A stretch of DNA of 57,399 nt from Myxococcales bacterium (GCA_025351875.1 JANXVA010000340.1:1-57399), one strand, 5' to 3'; shown: positions 1-9,503, counted from the stretch's first letter. Translations and numbers: made by a program. The notes: generated from the letters alone by a model not told the origin.

Positions 1-1
1 C

Positions 2-1837
2 TTGCCGACGGCGCTCGCCCTCGTCCTCGACCTCCTGCTTCGCGGCCGCGTGCTCGTGGGGTACGCGCCGCAGGGCAAGGCGATCTACGGAAGCTCGCTC
101 CTCATCAGCGCCGGGTTCTGGGTGCTGCCGCTCTGGTGCGCGGCGCGACTCTACGCGCTGCGCAACGCGGAGCGCGCCCGCGTTCGCCACGCAGCGCGCG
201 CTGGGCTCGCCGTGTTCTTCGCGGCGTGGGTGCTGCCGCTCGCGACGTTCTGCTTCGGCGGACAGGTGCTCTATCACCGCGTGGTCCACGCCTACATGGG
301 TCGCGACACCGTCCGTCTCGGCTTCGCGCTCCGGGGGACGGTCGCGGACTGGTTTCACGCCTGGGGCAGCTCGCTCGCGCTCGCGGCGATGATCGTGACC
401 GGGTTCGCGATCAGCTTCGGCGTGCTCTCGATCGTGAAGCGCTCCGCGCCGCTCCTCACGGGGAGACCGCCGATCATCGCCGTGTTCTCGTTCTCGGGCG
501 CGATCTTCTGCTTCTGGATCGACATGGTGGACAGTCGCTTTCTTCAAGCCTCGCTGCCGGACGACTGCTTCGTGCACGGCGTCGTCCACGCGTGTCGCGT
601 CGCGATCACCGGCAAAGGCAAGACGCGCCGCGGGCTTTCGCTGCGCACGCCGGCGCCGCTTCCGCCGCTCGAGAGCAAGGGCGCGAGGCCGAACGTGCTC
701 CTCATCATGACGGAGAGCGTCCGCGCCGACGCGCTCTGCTCCGACCCGCCGCCCGCCTGCAAGGCCCGGTTCCTCGACGAGGTCGCGGCAGACCGCATCG
801 CGCTCGGCAAGCTCACGACGCCGTCGTCCGGCACGTTCAGCTCGTGCATGATGCTCTGGACGGGGCTGGCGGTGACCGCGGACGTGAACGCGGCGCATTC
901 GGCGCCGGTGCTCTGGGAGCTCGCGCATGCCGCCGGCTACCGCACGTCCTACGTGACGTCGCAGAACATGCTCTTCGAGAACTTCGGGGCGTTCGTGCAG
1001 CGCGCAGGGATCGACACGATGGTCACCGCGACGGAGCTCGGCGGTCTCCGGCAAGAGCAGCTCGGCGCCCCCGACGAGCGCGCGACCGACGAGCTGCTTC
1101 GCGTCGTCAAGGCGACGCCCGCCGGCATGCCGTGGTTCGGCGTGCTTCACCTCTCGAACACGCACGCGCCCTATCGCGTCGACGCCGAGCTTCACCCGTT
1201 CGAGCCGCACTCCGACAACCCGGTGGGGGACGGCACCGCGTTCCACAATCACTATCTCAACAGCGTGGCGCTGCAGGAGCGCACGCTCGCCGCGTTCTTC
1301 CGCGAGCTCCGCGCGATGCCGAGCTGGGAAGACACCGTCGTGCTCCTCGTGTCCGATCACGGCGAGCAGTTTCGCGAGCGCGGCGGGCTCTACCACCTGC
1401 ACTCGCTCTACGACGAGGAGGTGCGCATTCCGGGGTTCATCGTCGGCGGCTCACGCGCGCTCGACGAGACGAAGCGGCGCGCCGTCGAGAGCTACGCCGG
1501 GCATCGCATGTACCTCACCGATGTGAACGCGACGATCGTCGATCTGTTCGGCCTCGGCGCCGCGCGCCTCAGCCTTCCGTTCGCGAGGCGCGACGCGCGC
1601 TCGTTCGTCGCGCCGTTCGCGTTCGAGACGTTCACGCTCCTCAGCACGGCGAGCGCGGTCTGGGACGAGGACAACGTACGCAACGGCGTCATGTTCGGCG
1701 ACCGCCTCCTCTACGGCGCGCCAGGTCAACCGTGGTCGTGCTTCGACATCGCGAAGGATCCGAGCGAGACCAATCCTCTGTCGGCGTCCTACTGCGGCCA
1801 CCGCATGCGAGCCGCCGCAGACGCCTTCGGGCCGTAG
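2..1837 (+). CDS. Membrane-anchored sulfatase-family hydrolase/transferase (5' end probably cut by window)
   Basis: The visible 611 residues start with a TTG at the very edge, so the true start is probably upstream. Several hydrophobic segments fill about the first 170 residues. A sulfatase/alkaline-phosphatase superfamily domain follows: NVLLIMTES near residue 232 (first metal ligand), a Thr/Ser-rich TTPSSGTFSS near 272 where the nucleophile normally lies, HAPY near 390, and SDHGE near 453 with a following YHLHS. This membrane-plus-catalytic layout is that of LTA synthase and phosphoethanolamine transferase relatives, which modify envelope lipids or glycans outside the inner membrane. It lacks the C/S-x-P-x-R signature of formylglycine sulfatases, so it should not need a formylglycine-generating enzyme. 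The substrate cannot be read from sequence. Nothing visible links it to the downstream operon. Confidence 0.85.
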   Translation: MPTALALVLDLLLRGRVLVGYAPQGKAIYGSSLLISAGFWVLPLWCAARLYALRNAERARVRHAARAGLAVFFAAWVLPLATFCFGGQVLYHRVVHAYMGRDTVRLGFALRGTVADWFHAWGSSLALAAMIVTGFAISFGVLSIVKRSAPLLTGRPPIIAVFSFSGAIFCFWIDMVDSRFLQASLPDDCFVHGVVHACRVAITGKGKTRRGLSLRTPAPLPPLESKGARPNVLLIMTESVRADALCSDPPPACKARFLDEVAADRIALGKLTTPSSGTFSSCMMLWTGLAVTADVNAAHSAPVLWELAHAAGYRTSYVTSQNMLFENFGAFVQRAGIDTMVTATELGGLRQEQLGAPDERATDELLRVVKATPAGMPWFGVLHLSNTHAPYRVDAELHPFEPHSDNPVGDGTAFHNHYLNSVALQERTLAAFFRELRAMPSWEDTVVLLVSDHGEQFRERGGLYHLHSLYDEEVRIPGFIVGGSRALDETKRRAVESYAGHRMYLTDVNATIVDLFGLGAARLSLPFARRDARSFVAPFAFETFTLLSTASAVWDEDNVRNGVMFGDRLLYGAPGQPWSCFDIAKDPSETNPLSASYCGHRMRAAADAFGP

Positions 1838-2252
1838 CGGCGAGGGACACCCCAATACGAGATTTGAACGGAAGCGCAGAAGCGAGAGGGAGGCGGTTCG
1901 TCTCGATCGCCGACGGGACCCTCTTGGTTCCGAGGAGAACCGCAACGCCGGGGAGAATCGCTGCGATTGTTCCTGGAGCCACGAGCGTCCAGTGAGGCGC
2001 GGAGTCCAGGTGCTCTCGTTCCCTCTCGTTTCAGCGCTTCCGTTCGAGCTCTGGTTGGTGGCCCGAACGACCCGCGTGACGACCGATTCCTCGCTCAATA
2101 CAAAGGAAGTGATTCCATGCGGTTATGTCGCATTCCATGAAACGGGACGGAAACGTATGCCCCGGTACCCTCGGGTTCCCTTGCGACGCGGCTAAGTCAC
2201 CGCTATCAGGGCCGGTTCCTGAGGTTCGTTGGGCTGTTTGGGGTCAGGCAAG
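1838..2252. other. Gene-free stretch of 415 bases
   Basis: No credible gene lies between the sulfatase-family stop and the esterase start; short open frames here are arginine-rich or overlap the inverted repeat. The left half holds the long inverted repeat described separately. The right half (about 2046-2252) is less GC-rich than its surroundings, for example around 2095-2150, and is the likely place for the promoter of the esterase operon. I could not assign convincing -35 and -10 boxes. Confidence 0.6.
1866..2045. repeat. Long inverted repeat with nested hairpin
   Basis: The 26 bases at 1866-1891 are the reverse complement of 2020-2045 with 24 of 26 matches and no gaps. The 128-base spacer holds a second hairpin: 1894-1905 pairs with 1931-1942 at 10 of 12 positions. 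A transcript would fold into a stem with an internal hairpin. Candidates are a degenerate MITE-like element, a structured non-coding RNA, or a large terminator or attenuator between the two genes. I saw no transposase and no clear target-site duplication. Confidence 0.7.
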
Positions 2253-3038
2253 ATGTTCGAGTCGTCTCGTTGGTTTTCGTCGCGCGTGCAGTGCGACGTC
2301 ACGCTGAATCGCTGGGGCCACGCTGGCCAGCCGGTGCTCATGTTTCCGACCGCCGCCGGCGACGCCGGTGAGATCGATCGCTTCCTCATGATCCGTGTGC
2401 TCGAGCCGCTCATCGCGGCAGGGCGCATCAAGATGTACTCGTGCGACTCCGTCGCCGGGCGCGTCTGGTTCAACAAGGAGGGCAGCCCCGAGCATCGCAT
2501 GTGGATGCAGAACCAGTTCCACCAGTACATCAAGCACGAGGTGGCGCCGGCGATCCGCAGGGACTGTCGCTCGGAGGACATCGGCATCTGGGCGACCGGC
2601 GCCTCGATCGGCGCGTTCCACGCCGTCGCCGTGACGTGCCGCTTCCCGGACATCTTCCATCGCGCGATCGGTCTCTCCGGGACGTACGACTTGATGAAGT
2701 GGATCGAGCGCGATCAGCCGACCGAGCACTACTTCGTGTCGTCGCCGGTGCACTTCGTCCCGACGCTCGCGGGCCGCCACCTCGACATGCTCCGTACGCG
2801 CCACATCCACCTCGCCTCCGGCGAAGGGAAGTGGGAGGACATCGGCGAGAGCTTCAGGCTCGCGAAGATCCTCGGCTCGATGGGCATCCCGAACTGGGTC
2901 GACTCGTGGGGCAAGGAGTGGGACCACGACTGGATGACTTGGCGAGCGAAGCTCCCCAAGTACCTCGACGAGTGGACGACGCCGAAGGGCGCGCCCGCCT
3001 CCCTCCGCGCGAACGGCTCCTCCGGCGCCAAGACCTGA
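2253..3038 (+). CDS. Esterase-like alpha/beta hydrolase (PF00756-type)
   Basis: A 261-residue cytoplasmic protein with no signal peptide. It has the nucleophile elbow G-A-S-I-G with Ser118 and looks like the putative esterase / esterase D family. A WDHDW stretch near the C-terminus probably supplies the catalytic His. The ATG at 2253 is chosen because it begins the recognisable domain; an upstream TTG at 2229 is in frame but adds nothing recognisable. The next gene starts five bases after this stop, so the two are almost certainly co-transcribed. The operon context (amide ligase plus deacylase) suggests acyl or ester chemistry on an amino-acid or peptide product. The substrate is unknown. Confidence 0.8.
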   Translation: MFESSRWFSSRVQCDVTLNRWGHAGQPVLMFPTAAGDAGEIDRFLMIRVLEPLIAAGRIKMYSCDSVAGRVWFNKEGSPEHRMWMQNQFHQYIKHEVAPAIRRDCRSEDIGIWATGASIGAFHAVAVTCRFPDIFHRAIGLSGTYDLMKWIERDQPTEHYFVSSPVHFVPTLAGRHLDMLRTRHIHLASGEGKWEDIGESFRLAKILGSMGIPNWVDSWGKEWDHDWMTWRAKLPKYLDEWTTPKGAPASLRANGSSGAKT

Positions 3039-3043
3039 CCTCC

Positions 3044-5047
3044 ATGGAAGACACGCGCGACCACAAGACGACGACGGGTGAGCTCTCGGGAGACGAGCGC
3101 CGTCACTTCATGCGTGCGCTCCTCAGCGATCTCCGCGCGCTCGAGCGGATGCTCGCCGAGGGGATGTTCGAGAGGGGTGTCGCGCGCATCGGCTCCGAGC
3201 AGGAGATGTTCCTCGTCGACCGCTCGTTCCACGCGGCCCCCGCGGCGCTGAAGGTCCTGCAGCGGCTCGACGACCCGCACTACACGACCGAGCTCGGGCT
3301 CTTCAACCTCGAGCTCAACGCCGACCCACAGCCCTTTGCCGGCAAGGGGCTCGCGCAGATGGAGGCCCAGCTCAACGAGCTCTACACGAAGGTGCAGCGC
3401 ATCGGCGCCGAGCTCGAGGTGCAGCCGGTCCTCACGGGCATCCTCCCCACGCTCGGCAAGACGGACCTCAGCATCCAGAACATGGTGCCGAACCCGCGCT
3501 ACCTCACGCTGAACCGCGTGATGACGGGGATGCGCGGCGACGGCTACGACATCTCGATCAAGGGCCTCGACGAGCTCGTCGCGAAGCACGACTCGCTCAT
3601 GTTCGAGGCGTGCAACGCGAGCTTCCAGGTGCACCTCCAGCTCACCGAGCCGGAGCGCTTCGGTCATGCTTACGACATCGCGCAGCTGCTCCTCGCGCCG
3701 GCGCTCGCGGTCGGAACGAACTCGCCCACGCTGTTCGGCAAGCGCCTCTGGGCGGAGACGCGCATCGCGCTCTTCGAGCAGTCGTGCGACATCCGCACCC
3801 CGTCGCTCCACGCGCGTGATCGTGCGGCGCGCGTCTCGTTCGGCAAGGGCTGGGTCAAGGGAAGCGTCGTCGAGATCTTCAAGGACAACGTCACGCGCTT
3901 CCGTCCGCTGGTCGGCGCCGAGCAGGAGGAGGACGCGAACGCCGTCCTCGACCGCGGAGAGATCCCCCAGCTGAAGGCGCTCCGCCTCCACAACGGCACG
4001 ATCTACCGCTGGAACCGCGCCTGCTACGGCATCTCCGAGAACGGCAAGCCGCACCTGCGCATCGAGCTCCGCGTGCTGCCCTCGGGTCCCACCATCGTCG
4101 ACGAGGTCGCGAACGCCGCGCTCTGGCTCGGCCTCATGAGCGAGCTCACGGCGACGATCGAGGATCTTCCCGCTCGGATGGATTTCGATCACGCGCAGGC
4201 CAACTTCTACGCCGCCGCGCGCGACGGTCTCGCCGCGCGCTTCACGTGGCTCGACAGCGAGGAGACGCTCGCGCAGCCGCTCATCCTCGAGAAGCTCCTC
4301 CCCCTCGCGGAGAAGGGCCTCGCGCGCGCCGGCGTCGACGACGCCGACGCGAAGAAGTACCTCGGGATCATCGACGAGCGCGTTCGCTCGCTCCGCACAG
4401 GCTCGCGCTGGATGCTGCGCTCGCTCCAGGGAATGAAGTCACGCGGCTCGCAGGGTGAGCGGCTCAACGCGATCGTCGCGGCGACGATCGAGCGCCAGAA
4501 GACGGGCCGTCCGGTCGTCGAGTGGGAGCGCGCTCGGCTCGACGAGATCTACGGGAGCCGCGGTGGCTACAACAAGGTCTCGCAGTACATGCAGACGGAT
4601 CTGCTGGCCGTGCAACCCGACGATCCCGTCGAGCTCGTCGCCGATCTGATGAGCTGGGAGCGCGTCCGCCACGTGCCCGTCGAGGACGCGAAGGGCATGC
4701 TCGTCGGTCTCGTCACCTCGCGCGCGGTCCTCCGGCACTACGCCGGCCTCGCGAAGGCGCGCGCCAGCGGCGAGGCGCCCAAGAGCGGCGCTGAGCTCGA
4801 TGCCATCTCGGTAGCCGACATCATGCGCACGGATCTCCTCACGGTGACGCCCGACACCCTCACGGTCGATGCCATCGCGATCATGCGCAAGCAGCGCGTC
4901 GGCTGCCTGCCCGTCGTTCAGGACGGGCACATCGTCGCGATGATCACCGAGGAAGACTTCATGGGGATCGCCGCGGAGATGCTCGACCAGCGTCTCGGCA
5001 CGGTCGATCCGCCGCACGAGCATCCGAAAGGCAGGAGGCGCCCATGA
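3044..5047 (+). CDS. GCS2-family carboxylate-amine ligase fused to a CBS-domain pair
   Basis: A 667-residue protein. Residues about 20-470 are a glutamate-cysteine ligase type 2 domain: the acidic motif IGSEQEMF (Glu52, Glu54) stands in for the family G-x-E-x-E, and a segment ending TLNRVM follows the LSIQNMVPNPRY stretch. These enzymes use ATP to join an amino group to a gamma-carboxylate. Residues about 516-655 form two CBS motifs (first near MQTDLLAVQ, second near ADIMRTDLL), which in other proteins bind adenine nucleotides, so ligase activity may be tuned to energy charge. The start ATG lies five bases after the esterase stop, and the stop overlaps the next start by ATGA. The amine and acid substrates are not evident. 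Confidence 0.87.
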   Translation: MEDTRDHKTTTGELSGDERRHFMRALLSDLRALERMLAEGMFERGVARIGSEQEMFLVDRSFHAAPAALKVLQRLDDPHYTTELGLFNLELNADPQPFAGKGLAQMEAQLNELYTKVQRIGAELEVQPVLTGILPTLGKTDLSIQNMVPNPRYLTLNRVMTGMRGDGYDISIKGLDELVAKHDSLMFEACNASFQVHLQLTEPERFGHAYDIAQLLLAPALAVGTNSPTLFGKRLWAETRIALFEQSCDIRTPSLHARDRAARVSFGKGWVKGSVVEIFKDNVTRFRPLVGAEQEEDANAVLDRGEIPQLKALRLHNGTIYRWNRACYGISENGKPHLRIELRVLPSGPTIVDEVANAALWLGLMSELTATIEDLPARMDFDHAQANFYAAARDGLAARFTWLDSEETLAQPLILEKLLPLAEKGLARAGVDDADAKKYLGIIDERVRSLRTGSRWMLRSLQGMKSRGSQGERLNAIVAATIERQKTGRPVVEWERARLDEIYGSRGGYNKVSQYMQTDLLAVQPDDPVELVADLMSWERVRHVPVEDAKGMLVGLVTSRAVLRHYAGLAKARASGEAPKSGAELDAISVADIMRTDLLTVTPDTLTVDAIAIMRKQRVGCLPVVQDGHIVAMITEEDFMGIAAEMLDQRLGTVDPPHEHPKGRRRP

Positions 5048-6231
5048 GTACCAGCACGATCCCGTCCGGTCTCGCCTCGGGCAAGCTCCCCGAGGAGCGG
5101 CTGATCGGCGCGCTCGCGAGCGGGAGCGGTCCCACGCTCATCGTGATGGCCGGCATTCATGGCAACGAGTGCGCGGGTCTCACGGCGGCGCGTCGCGTCT
5201 TCCGGCGTCTCAAGCGCGGTGACGTGTCGGTGCGCGGCGAGCTCGTCGCGTTCGGCGGCAACATCGCAGCGATGAACCAGGGCAAGCGCTACATCGTGCG
5301 CGACCTGAACCGCGTCTGGACCGAGGCGCAGGTCGAGGCCGTCAAGGCGAAGGAGGCCGCAGGAGGAGAGCTCGACGCCGAGGAGCTCGAGCAGATCGAG
5401 ATCCTCGCCGAGGTGCGCGCCGCGATGGCGCGCGCGACGGGCCCCGTCTACCTCGTCGACCTCCACACCACGAGCGCTCACGGCGTTCCCTTCGTGCTCT
5501 TCGGCGACACGCTCGCGCAGCGCGCGTTCGTCAGCACGCTCCCGCTCCCGCTCGTCATGGGCCTCGAGGAGCAGGTCGACGGCGTGATGTCCGGGTACTG
5601 GACGCGCCACGGCTGCGTCACGTTCGCCTGCGAGGGCGGCCAGCACGACGACGTGGGCTCGATCGACAACCTCGAAGCGGTCATCTTGCTCGCGGCCGAG
5701 GCGGCGGGGCTCTTCGACAAGGGCGCCGTCGAGGAGACACGCGCGGCGCACGCGCTCCTCGAGGCCCGCCGCGGTGACCTCCCGCGCGTGATGGAGGTGG
5801 TCTCGCGCCACGCCATCGCGCCCGAGGACGCCTTCAAGATGGAGCCCGGCTTCAAGAACCTCGACCATGCGCGCGCCGAGCAGCTGCTCGCGCGCGACCG
5901 CAACGGCGAGATCCGCGCGCCGGGCAACGGCCTCGTGATGCTGCCGCTCTATCAAGGCCAGGGCGACGACGGGTTCTTCTGGGGTCGCGCGGTGAGCTCC
6001 GCCCGCATGCGCGCCTCCGAGGCGCTCAGGCACCTCCGTCTCGATCGCTTCCTCGATCTCTTGCCGGGCGTTGCGCGCGACAAGGCGGACCCTTCGCGCT
6101 TCATCGTGGATCGCTCGATTGCGCGGATCTATCCGCTGGGCGTGTTCCACATGCTCGGCTACCGCAGGATTCGTAGCCGCGCGAACGAGATGACCGTCGA
6201 ACGGCAGCCCGAGGATCGCCGCCCTCACTAG
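5044..6231 (+). CDS. Succinylglutamate desuccinylase/aspartoacylase-family zinc deacylase
   Basis: A 395-residue M14-like protein. AGIHGNECAG supplies zinc ligands His39 and Glu42, and VDLHTTS supplies His141, the standard three ligands. Family members hydrolyse the amide between an acyl group and an amino acid. About 80 residues beyond the core (around PSRFIVDRSIARIYPLG) look like an added C-terminal module. The start overlaps the ligase stop by four bases (ATGA), implying translational coupling. Together the three genes look like a small pathway that makes and trims an amide-linked metabolite. The true substrate is unknown. Confidence 0.87.
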   Translation: MSTSTIPSGLASGKLPEERLIGALASGSGPTLIVMAGIHGNECAGLTAARRVFRRLKRGDVSVRGELVAFGGNIAAMNQGKRYIVRDLNRVWTEAQVEAVKAKEAAGGELDAEELEQIEILAEVRAAMARATGPVYLVDLHTTSAHGVPFVLFGDTLAQRAFVSTLPLPLVMGLEEQVDGVMSGYWTRHGCVTFACEGGQHDDVGSIDNLEAVILLAAEAAGLFDKGAVEETRAAHALLEARRGDLPRVMEVVSRHAIAPEDAFKMEPGFKNLDHARAEQLLARDRNGEIRAPGNGLVMLPLYQGQGDDGFFWGRAVSSARMRASEALRHLRLDRFLDLLPGVARDKADPSRFIVDRSIARIYPLGVFHMLGYRRIRSRANEMTVERQPEDRRPH

Positions 6232-6252
6232 AACTGATGAACTGATCCGGGC

Positions 6253-8019
6253 TCACGCCGACGCCGATGCGTGCCTGCTGTGCGCGACCTCGAGCTCCGC
6301 GGGCTGCAGGATCATGCGAAACGTGGTGCCGCGCTTCACGTCGGACTCGAAGGACAGCTCGCCGCCCATCTCGATGACGAGCCGCAGACTGATCGCGAGA
6401 CCGAGGCCAGTGCCGGAGCCGGGCGCTTTCGTGGTGAAGAATGGGTCGAAGATCCGCGTTCGGTACTCCGGCGGAATGCCGGCGCCGTTGTCGGAGACCT
6501 CCATGACGATCCCGCCCGTGCTGGACGGCCGGAGCGCGATGCGGAGCCGGTTCCCGGCGCGTGCGTCCCGAGGAAGCGCCTCGAGCGCGTTCGCGAGCAG
6601 GTTGAGGAGCACCTGACCAATGCGCGCGACCGTGCCTCGCGCGAGCGGCACGGGCTCGTGCTCGAAGACGAGCTCAGCGCGGTCGCCGATCTCCTTCCTC
6701 GCGAGCGCCAGTGTCGACTCCACGACGGTGAGGACGTCGACGGGGGCGAACGCGACGTCGTCGACGCGCGAGAGCGCCAGGAGATCGCGGACGATCGTCC
6801 GGATGCGGTCAACGCCCTCGAGCGCGACACCGAGGGCCTCGTGACCCTGACGCGCGGACTCGCCGAGCGGCGCGAGCTGCTTCATCGCGATCTCGACGTT
6901 GTTGAGCACGTAGGCCAGAGGGTTGTTCACCTCGTGTGCGACGCCGGCAGCGAGCATGCCGATGGACGCCATGCGGGCGGAGACGATGAGCTGCTGCTGG
7001 AGCCGAACCCGTTCGGTCGCGTCCTGCCCGACCAGCATGCGCGCCGGCTTGCCCTCGAACGTGACCACCTGTGTAGCGAACACCTCGGCGACGACGACCT
7101 GCCCGTCCCGCCGGAGGAGCCGCACCTCCTCGAGCGCGGGCGTCGCGGCAGCGGGCGAGCGCATTCGCGCGAGGAGTCTCTCCCGCTCAGCGGGCGCGAC
7201 GAGGTCGGAGACGGGGCGACCGATGAGATCGTCGTAGGTCTCGTAGAGGAGCGTCTTGGCGACAGCATGGTTCTTCCAGAGCACGATGCCATCGCGATGG
7301 ATGATGACGAGCACCGGCAGGCGGTCGAACACCTCGAGGATCTCGTCTGTCGAGCGCTGGACGGCCTCGAGTCCCTGCTCGAGCTCGTGTCGCTGCCCTT
7401 CGAGCAGGTCGAGCGCGTCGCCGGAGTACAGCATCGCGCGAACGGCACGTCGCACGCGCCCACGGAGCGACGGCGACTCCGGAAGCTCGAGAACGATGTC
7501 GATGCTCCTCGGCGTGACGTGGCTCGTGACGAGGGTCGACGGTGCAAGGCCGAGGAGCGTGGGCGTTTCGAGGAGGACGCCCTCGAAGACGTGGAAGAAG
7601 GCGGCAGAGCCGGCGTGGGGCTCCGGGATCGAACAGACGTAGCGGACACGGCAATCCGAGACGATCGACAGCGCGACCTTGCAGTGCGGGAAGTTCGCGC
7701 GCGAGCCCCACCGCGTGGCCATCTCGTAGAAGCTGCGAACCGAGACGACCGTCCGCGCGAGCCGCTGGAGGAAGACATAGGACGGGGCTCGCGCGAGCGC
7801 GCGGCCCACGTCCCGCATGCGCTCCGGGTCGCGCCCGACCATGTCCCACGCTCGCTCGGCGATGGCGATGAACGTGTCCCACTCGATCCGTGTGCGTGGT
7901 GCGCCGAGGGATCTCGCGTCGAGACCGAGCTCGGACATCAGGCCCTCGCGCGGGATACCCGTGCGCTCGATGGCCTCGAGCAGCTGTACCGCGACCTTGC
8001 TGGTTACGCTCACCCGCAT
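6253..8019 (-). CDS. PAS-domain sensor histidine kinase with AraC-type N-terminal sensing domain
   Basis: 588 residues with no membrane segment. Residues about 10-200 resemble the arabinose-binding-like N-terminal domain of some AraC regulators. A PAS domain spans about 230-340 and HisKA about 350-415, with the phospho-acceptor in AAGVAHEVNNP (His362). HATPase_c follows, with N-box LLANALEALP, DNGAGIPPEY and GTGLGLAISL. The H-box form is that of NtrB/CckA-type kinases. No response regulator is adjacent, so the partner is encoded elsewhere. It is probably cytoplasmic and senses a soluble ligand or redox state. It converges with the upstream deacylase operon, 21 bases apart. Confidence 0.9.
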   Translation of the reverse strand: MRVSVTSKVAVQLLEAIERTGIPREGLMSELGLDARSLGAPRTRIEWDTFIAIAERAWDMVGRDPERMRDVGRALARAPSYVFLQRLARTVVSVRSFYEMATRWGSRANFPHCKVALSIVSDCRVRYVCSIPEPHAGSAAFFHVFEGVLLETPTLLGLAPSTLVTSHVTPRSIDIVLELPESPSLRGRVRRAVRAMLYSGDALDLLEGQRHELEQGLEAVQRSTDEILEVFDRLPVLVIIHRDGIVLWKNHAVAKTLLYETYDDLIGRPVSDLVAPAERERLLARMRSPAAATPALEEVRLLRRDGQVVVAEVFATQVVTFEGKPARMLVGQDATERVRLQQQLIVSARMASIGMLAAGVAHEVNNPLAYVLNNVEIAMKQLAPLGESARQGHEALGVALEGVDRIRTIVRDLLALSRVDDVAFAPVDVLTVVESTLALARKEIGDRAELVFEHEPVPLARGTVARIGQVLLNLLANALEALPRDARAGNRLRIALRPSSTGGIVMEVSDNGAGIPPEYRTRIFDPFFTTKAPGSGTGLGLAISLRLVIEMGGELSFESDVKRGTTFRMILQPAELEVAHSRHASASA

Positions 8020-8049
8020 TGCGCCCCAACAATAGCAGGTGGAAGTCGC

Positions 8050-8505
8050 TCAGTCGTCGAGCACGCCCGCGGCGACGAGCTCGCGGCGCAGCGCAGCGAG
8101 GTCGGCCGGTGGACCCTGGCGGCAGCCCGCCGACGTCACCGAGACGATCGACGTGCCGCCGCCGGCATCGCTGAGGAGGCCGAAGACGTAGACGTTTCGT
8201 CGCGCGTAGACGTCGCTGCCACTCAGGACGATGCCGACGTCGGCATCAGCGTAATCGGCCGGGCACTCCGGCGCCGCGGCGTGCTTGTCGATGCCGAGCG
8301 CCTCGGTGAGGCTCCGGACACGCCTCGGATCGCGGACCGTGCCCTTCTTCTCCGGCAAGCCGATCCCATCCCGACGGACGAGGCGTGCGGCTGTGGTGGT
8401 GTCGACCACACGGGCCTCGGCCGGCGCGCGCCGACGCGTGTAGGCGATGGCCGAGACCGCGACGGCAAGGCCGACCCCGAGCGCCGCGGCGGTCCGGACA
8501 CGCAT
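8050..8505 (-). CDS. Hypothetical protein with N-terminal membrane anchor
   Basis: A 151-residue protein. I chose the ATG at 8505 because MRVRTAAALGVGLAVAVSAI is a clean signal anchor or signal peptide at the extreme N-terminus; an ATG 16 codons upstream would bury it. The rest is a small predicted periplasmic domain with two cysteines (PECPADYADA and SAGCRQ) and no family I recognise. The start of the kinase gene on the same strand lies 30 bases downstream, so the two may form one transcript. The function is unknown. Confidence 0.6.
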   Translation of the reverse strand: MRVRTAAALGVGLAVAVSAIAYTRRRAPAEARVVDTTTAARLVRRDGIGLPEKKGTVRDPRRVRSLTEALGIDKHAAAPECPADYADADVGIVLSGSDVYARRNVYVFGLLSDAGGGTSIVSVTSAGCRQGPPADLAALRRELVAAGVLDD

Positions 8506-8684
8506 GAGGCAGGGCGTACCACGGCACTGGCCAGCCCGCGGGAAACTCCCCACTTTCCATCAATAATCGTGGCCTCCGGAGAAGGAATCGCCTCGCTCGG
8601 GCGTAGCCGCATACGAGCAATGTTCCTGCGGGCGGCCCTTCGCCCTTCTTGCACGCTTCCCCCCGAAGAGAGACTATTCCGCCG

Positions 8685-9503
8685 ATGCGAAGCCGCGCTT
8701 ACACGACCCTCGTTCCGCTCCTTGTCATTGGTGCCGTCCTCTCGCTCAGCGGCTGCAACGTCCTGAGGAAGCTCGGCAAGAAGAAGTCCCCCCCGACGGA
8801 CGACGGCACCTCGTCGAACTTCAACGACTTCGACGCCTTCAACAAGAGCGACGTCTCTCGCTTCACCGACGAGTCACGCCTCTTCAACGAGACCGCGTTC
8901 GTCCGTGTCATCACGTTCGCGCGCACCGCGCCTGACAACGGCGGAACGATCGTCGGTGTCATCGACCCGGACACGCTCGTCATCAAGCACGCGCGTCGGT
9001 TCGGTAACACGCTCATCTCCTTCACCCGCGCGGCCTTCCCTGGGAGGCGCTTTGCCGGCTGGGTTCCGGACACGGCGTTCTTCTTCCCGGTCACTCCTAC
9101 TTCTCCTCCTCCGACGATCACCCCTCCGTCGACGTTCACCGGCACCGGTGGCACGTGCAGCATGACCCTGCGCATCTCGGGCTTCAGTCCGTCGAAGTCG
9201 ACGTGCAGCTTCAACGAGAACGTGCGCTCGAACAGCCCGACGACGCTCTTCTTCCCCTGCAACGGCGGCGCCGCCACGGCGCGCTTCGGTCCGCAGTTCT
9301 TCAGCGGCACCGCCGACAAGACGCGGGTGTCGCTCTCCAACTCTTCGGTGGGCACGTTCTCGGGCTGCGAGATCCGCACGACGCAGACCATCGCGGGCTC
9401 GACGCCCGTTCTCTCCTACTTCCTGTCCGAGACGATCGTAGGCGGCTCGTGCAAGGGTATCTCGACCTGCACGGCCCGCGCGTCGATCACCGCGCTCCAG
9501 TAG
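8685..9503 (+). CDS. Hypothetical secreted lipoprotein
   Basis: 272 residues. A signal peptide ends in a lipobox LSGC (Cys24). Charged and aromatic repeats follow (NFNDFDAFNKSDVSRF), then a Pro/Thr-rich linker near residue 140 (TPTSPPPTITPP), then a C-terminal domain with several cysteines, probably disulfide-bonded in the periplasm or at the cell surface. The ATG at 8685 is preferred over the open frame from 8649 because it places the signal peptide at the start. The stop codon directly abuts the stop of the convergent acyl-CoA dehydrogenase. I recognise no known domain. Confidence 0.75.
   Translation: MRSRAYTTLVPLLVIGAVLSLSGCNVLRKLGKKKSPPTDDGTSSNFNDFDAFNKSDVSRFTDESRLFNETAFVRVITFARTAPDNGGTIVGVIDPDTLVIKHARRFGNTLISFTRAAFPGRRFAGWVPDTAFFFPVTPTSPPPTITPPSTFTGTGGTCSMTLRISGFSPSKSTCSFNENVRSNSPTTLFFPCNGGAATARFGPQFFSGTADKTRVSLSNSSVGTFSGCEIRTTQTIAGSTPVLSYFLSETIVGGSCKGISTCTARASITALQ

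Noticed and set aside
1992..2307. Small open frames of 60-67 codons in the first gene-free stretch
   Set aside because: Their products have no domain or hydrophobic pattern, and they overlap the inverted repeat or the esterase start.
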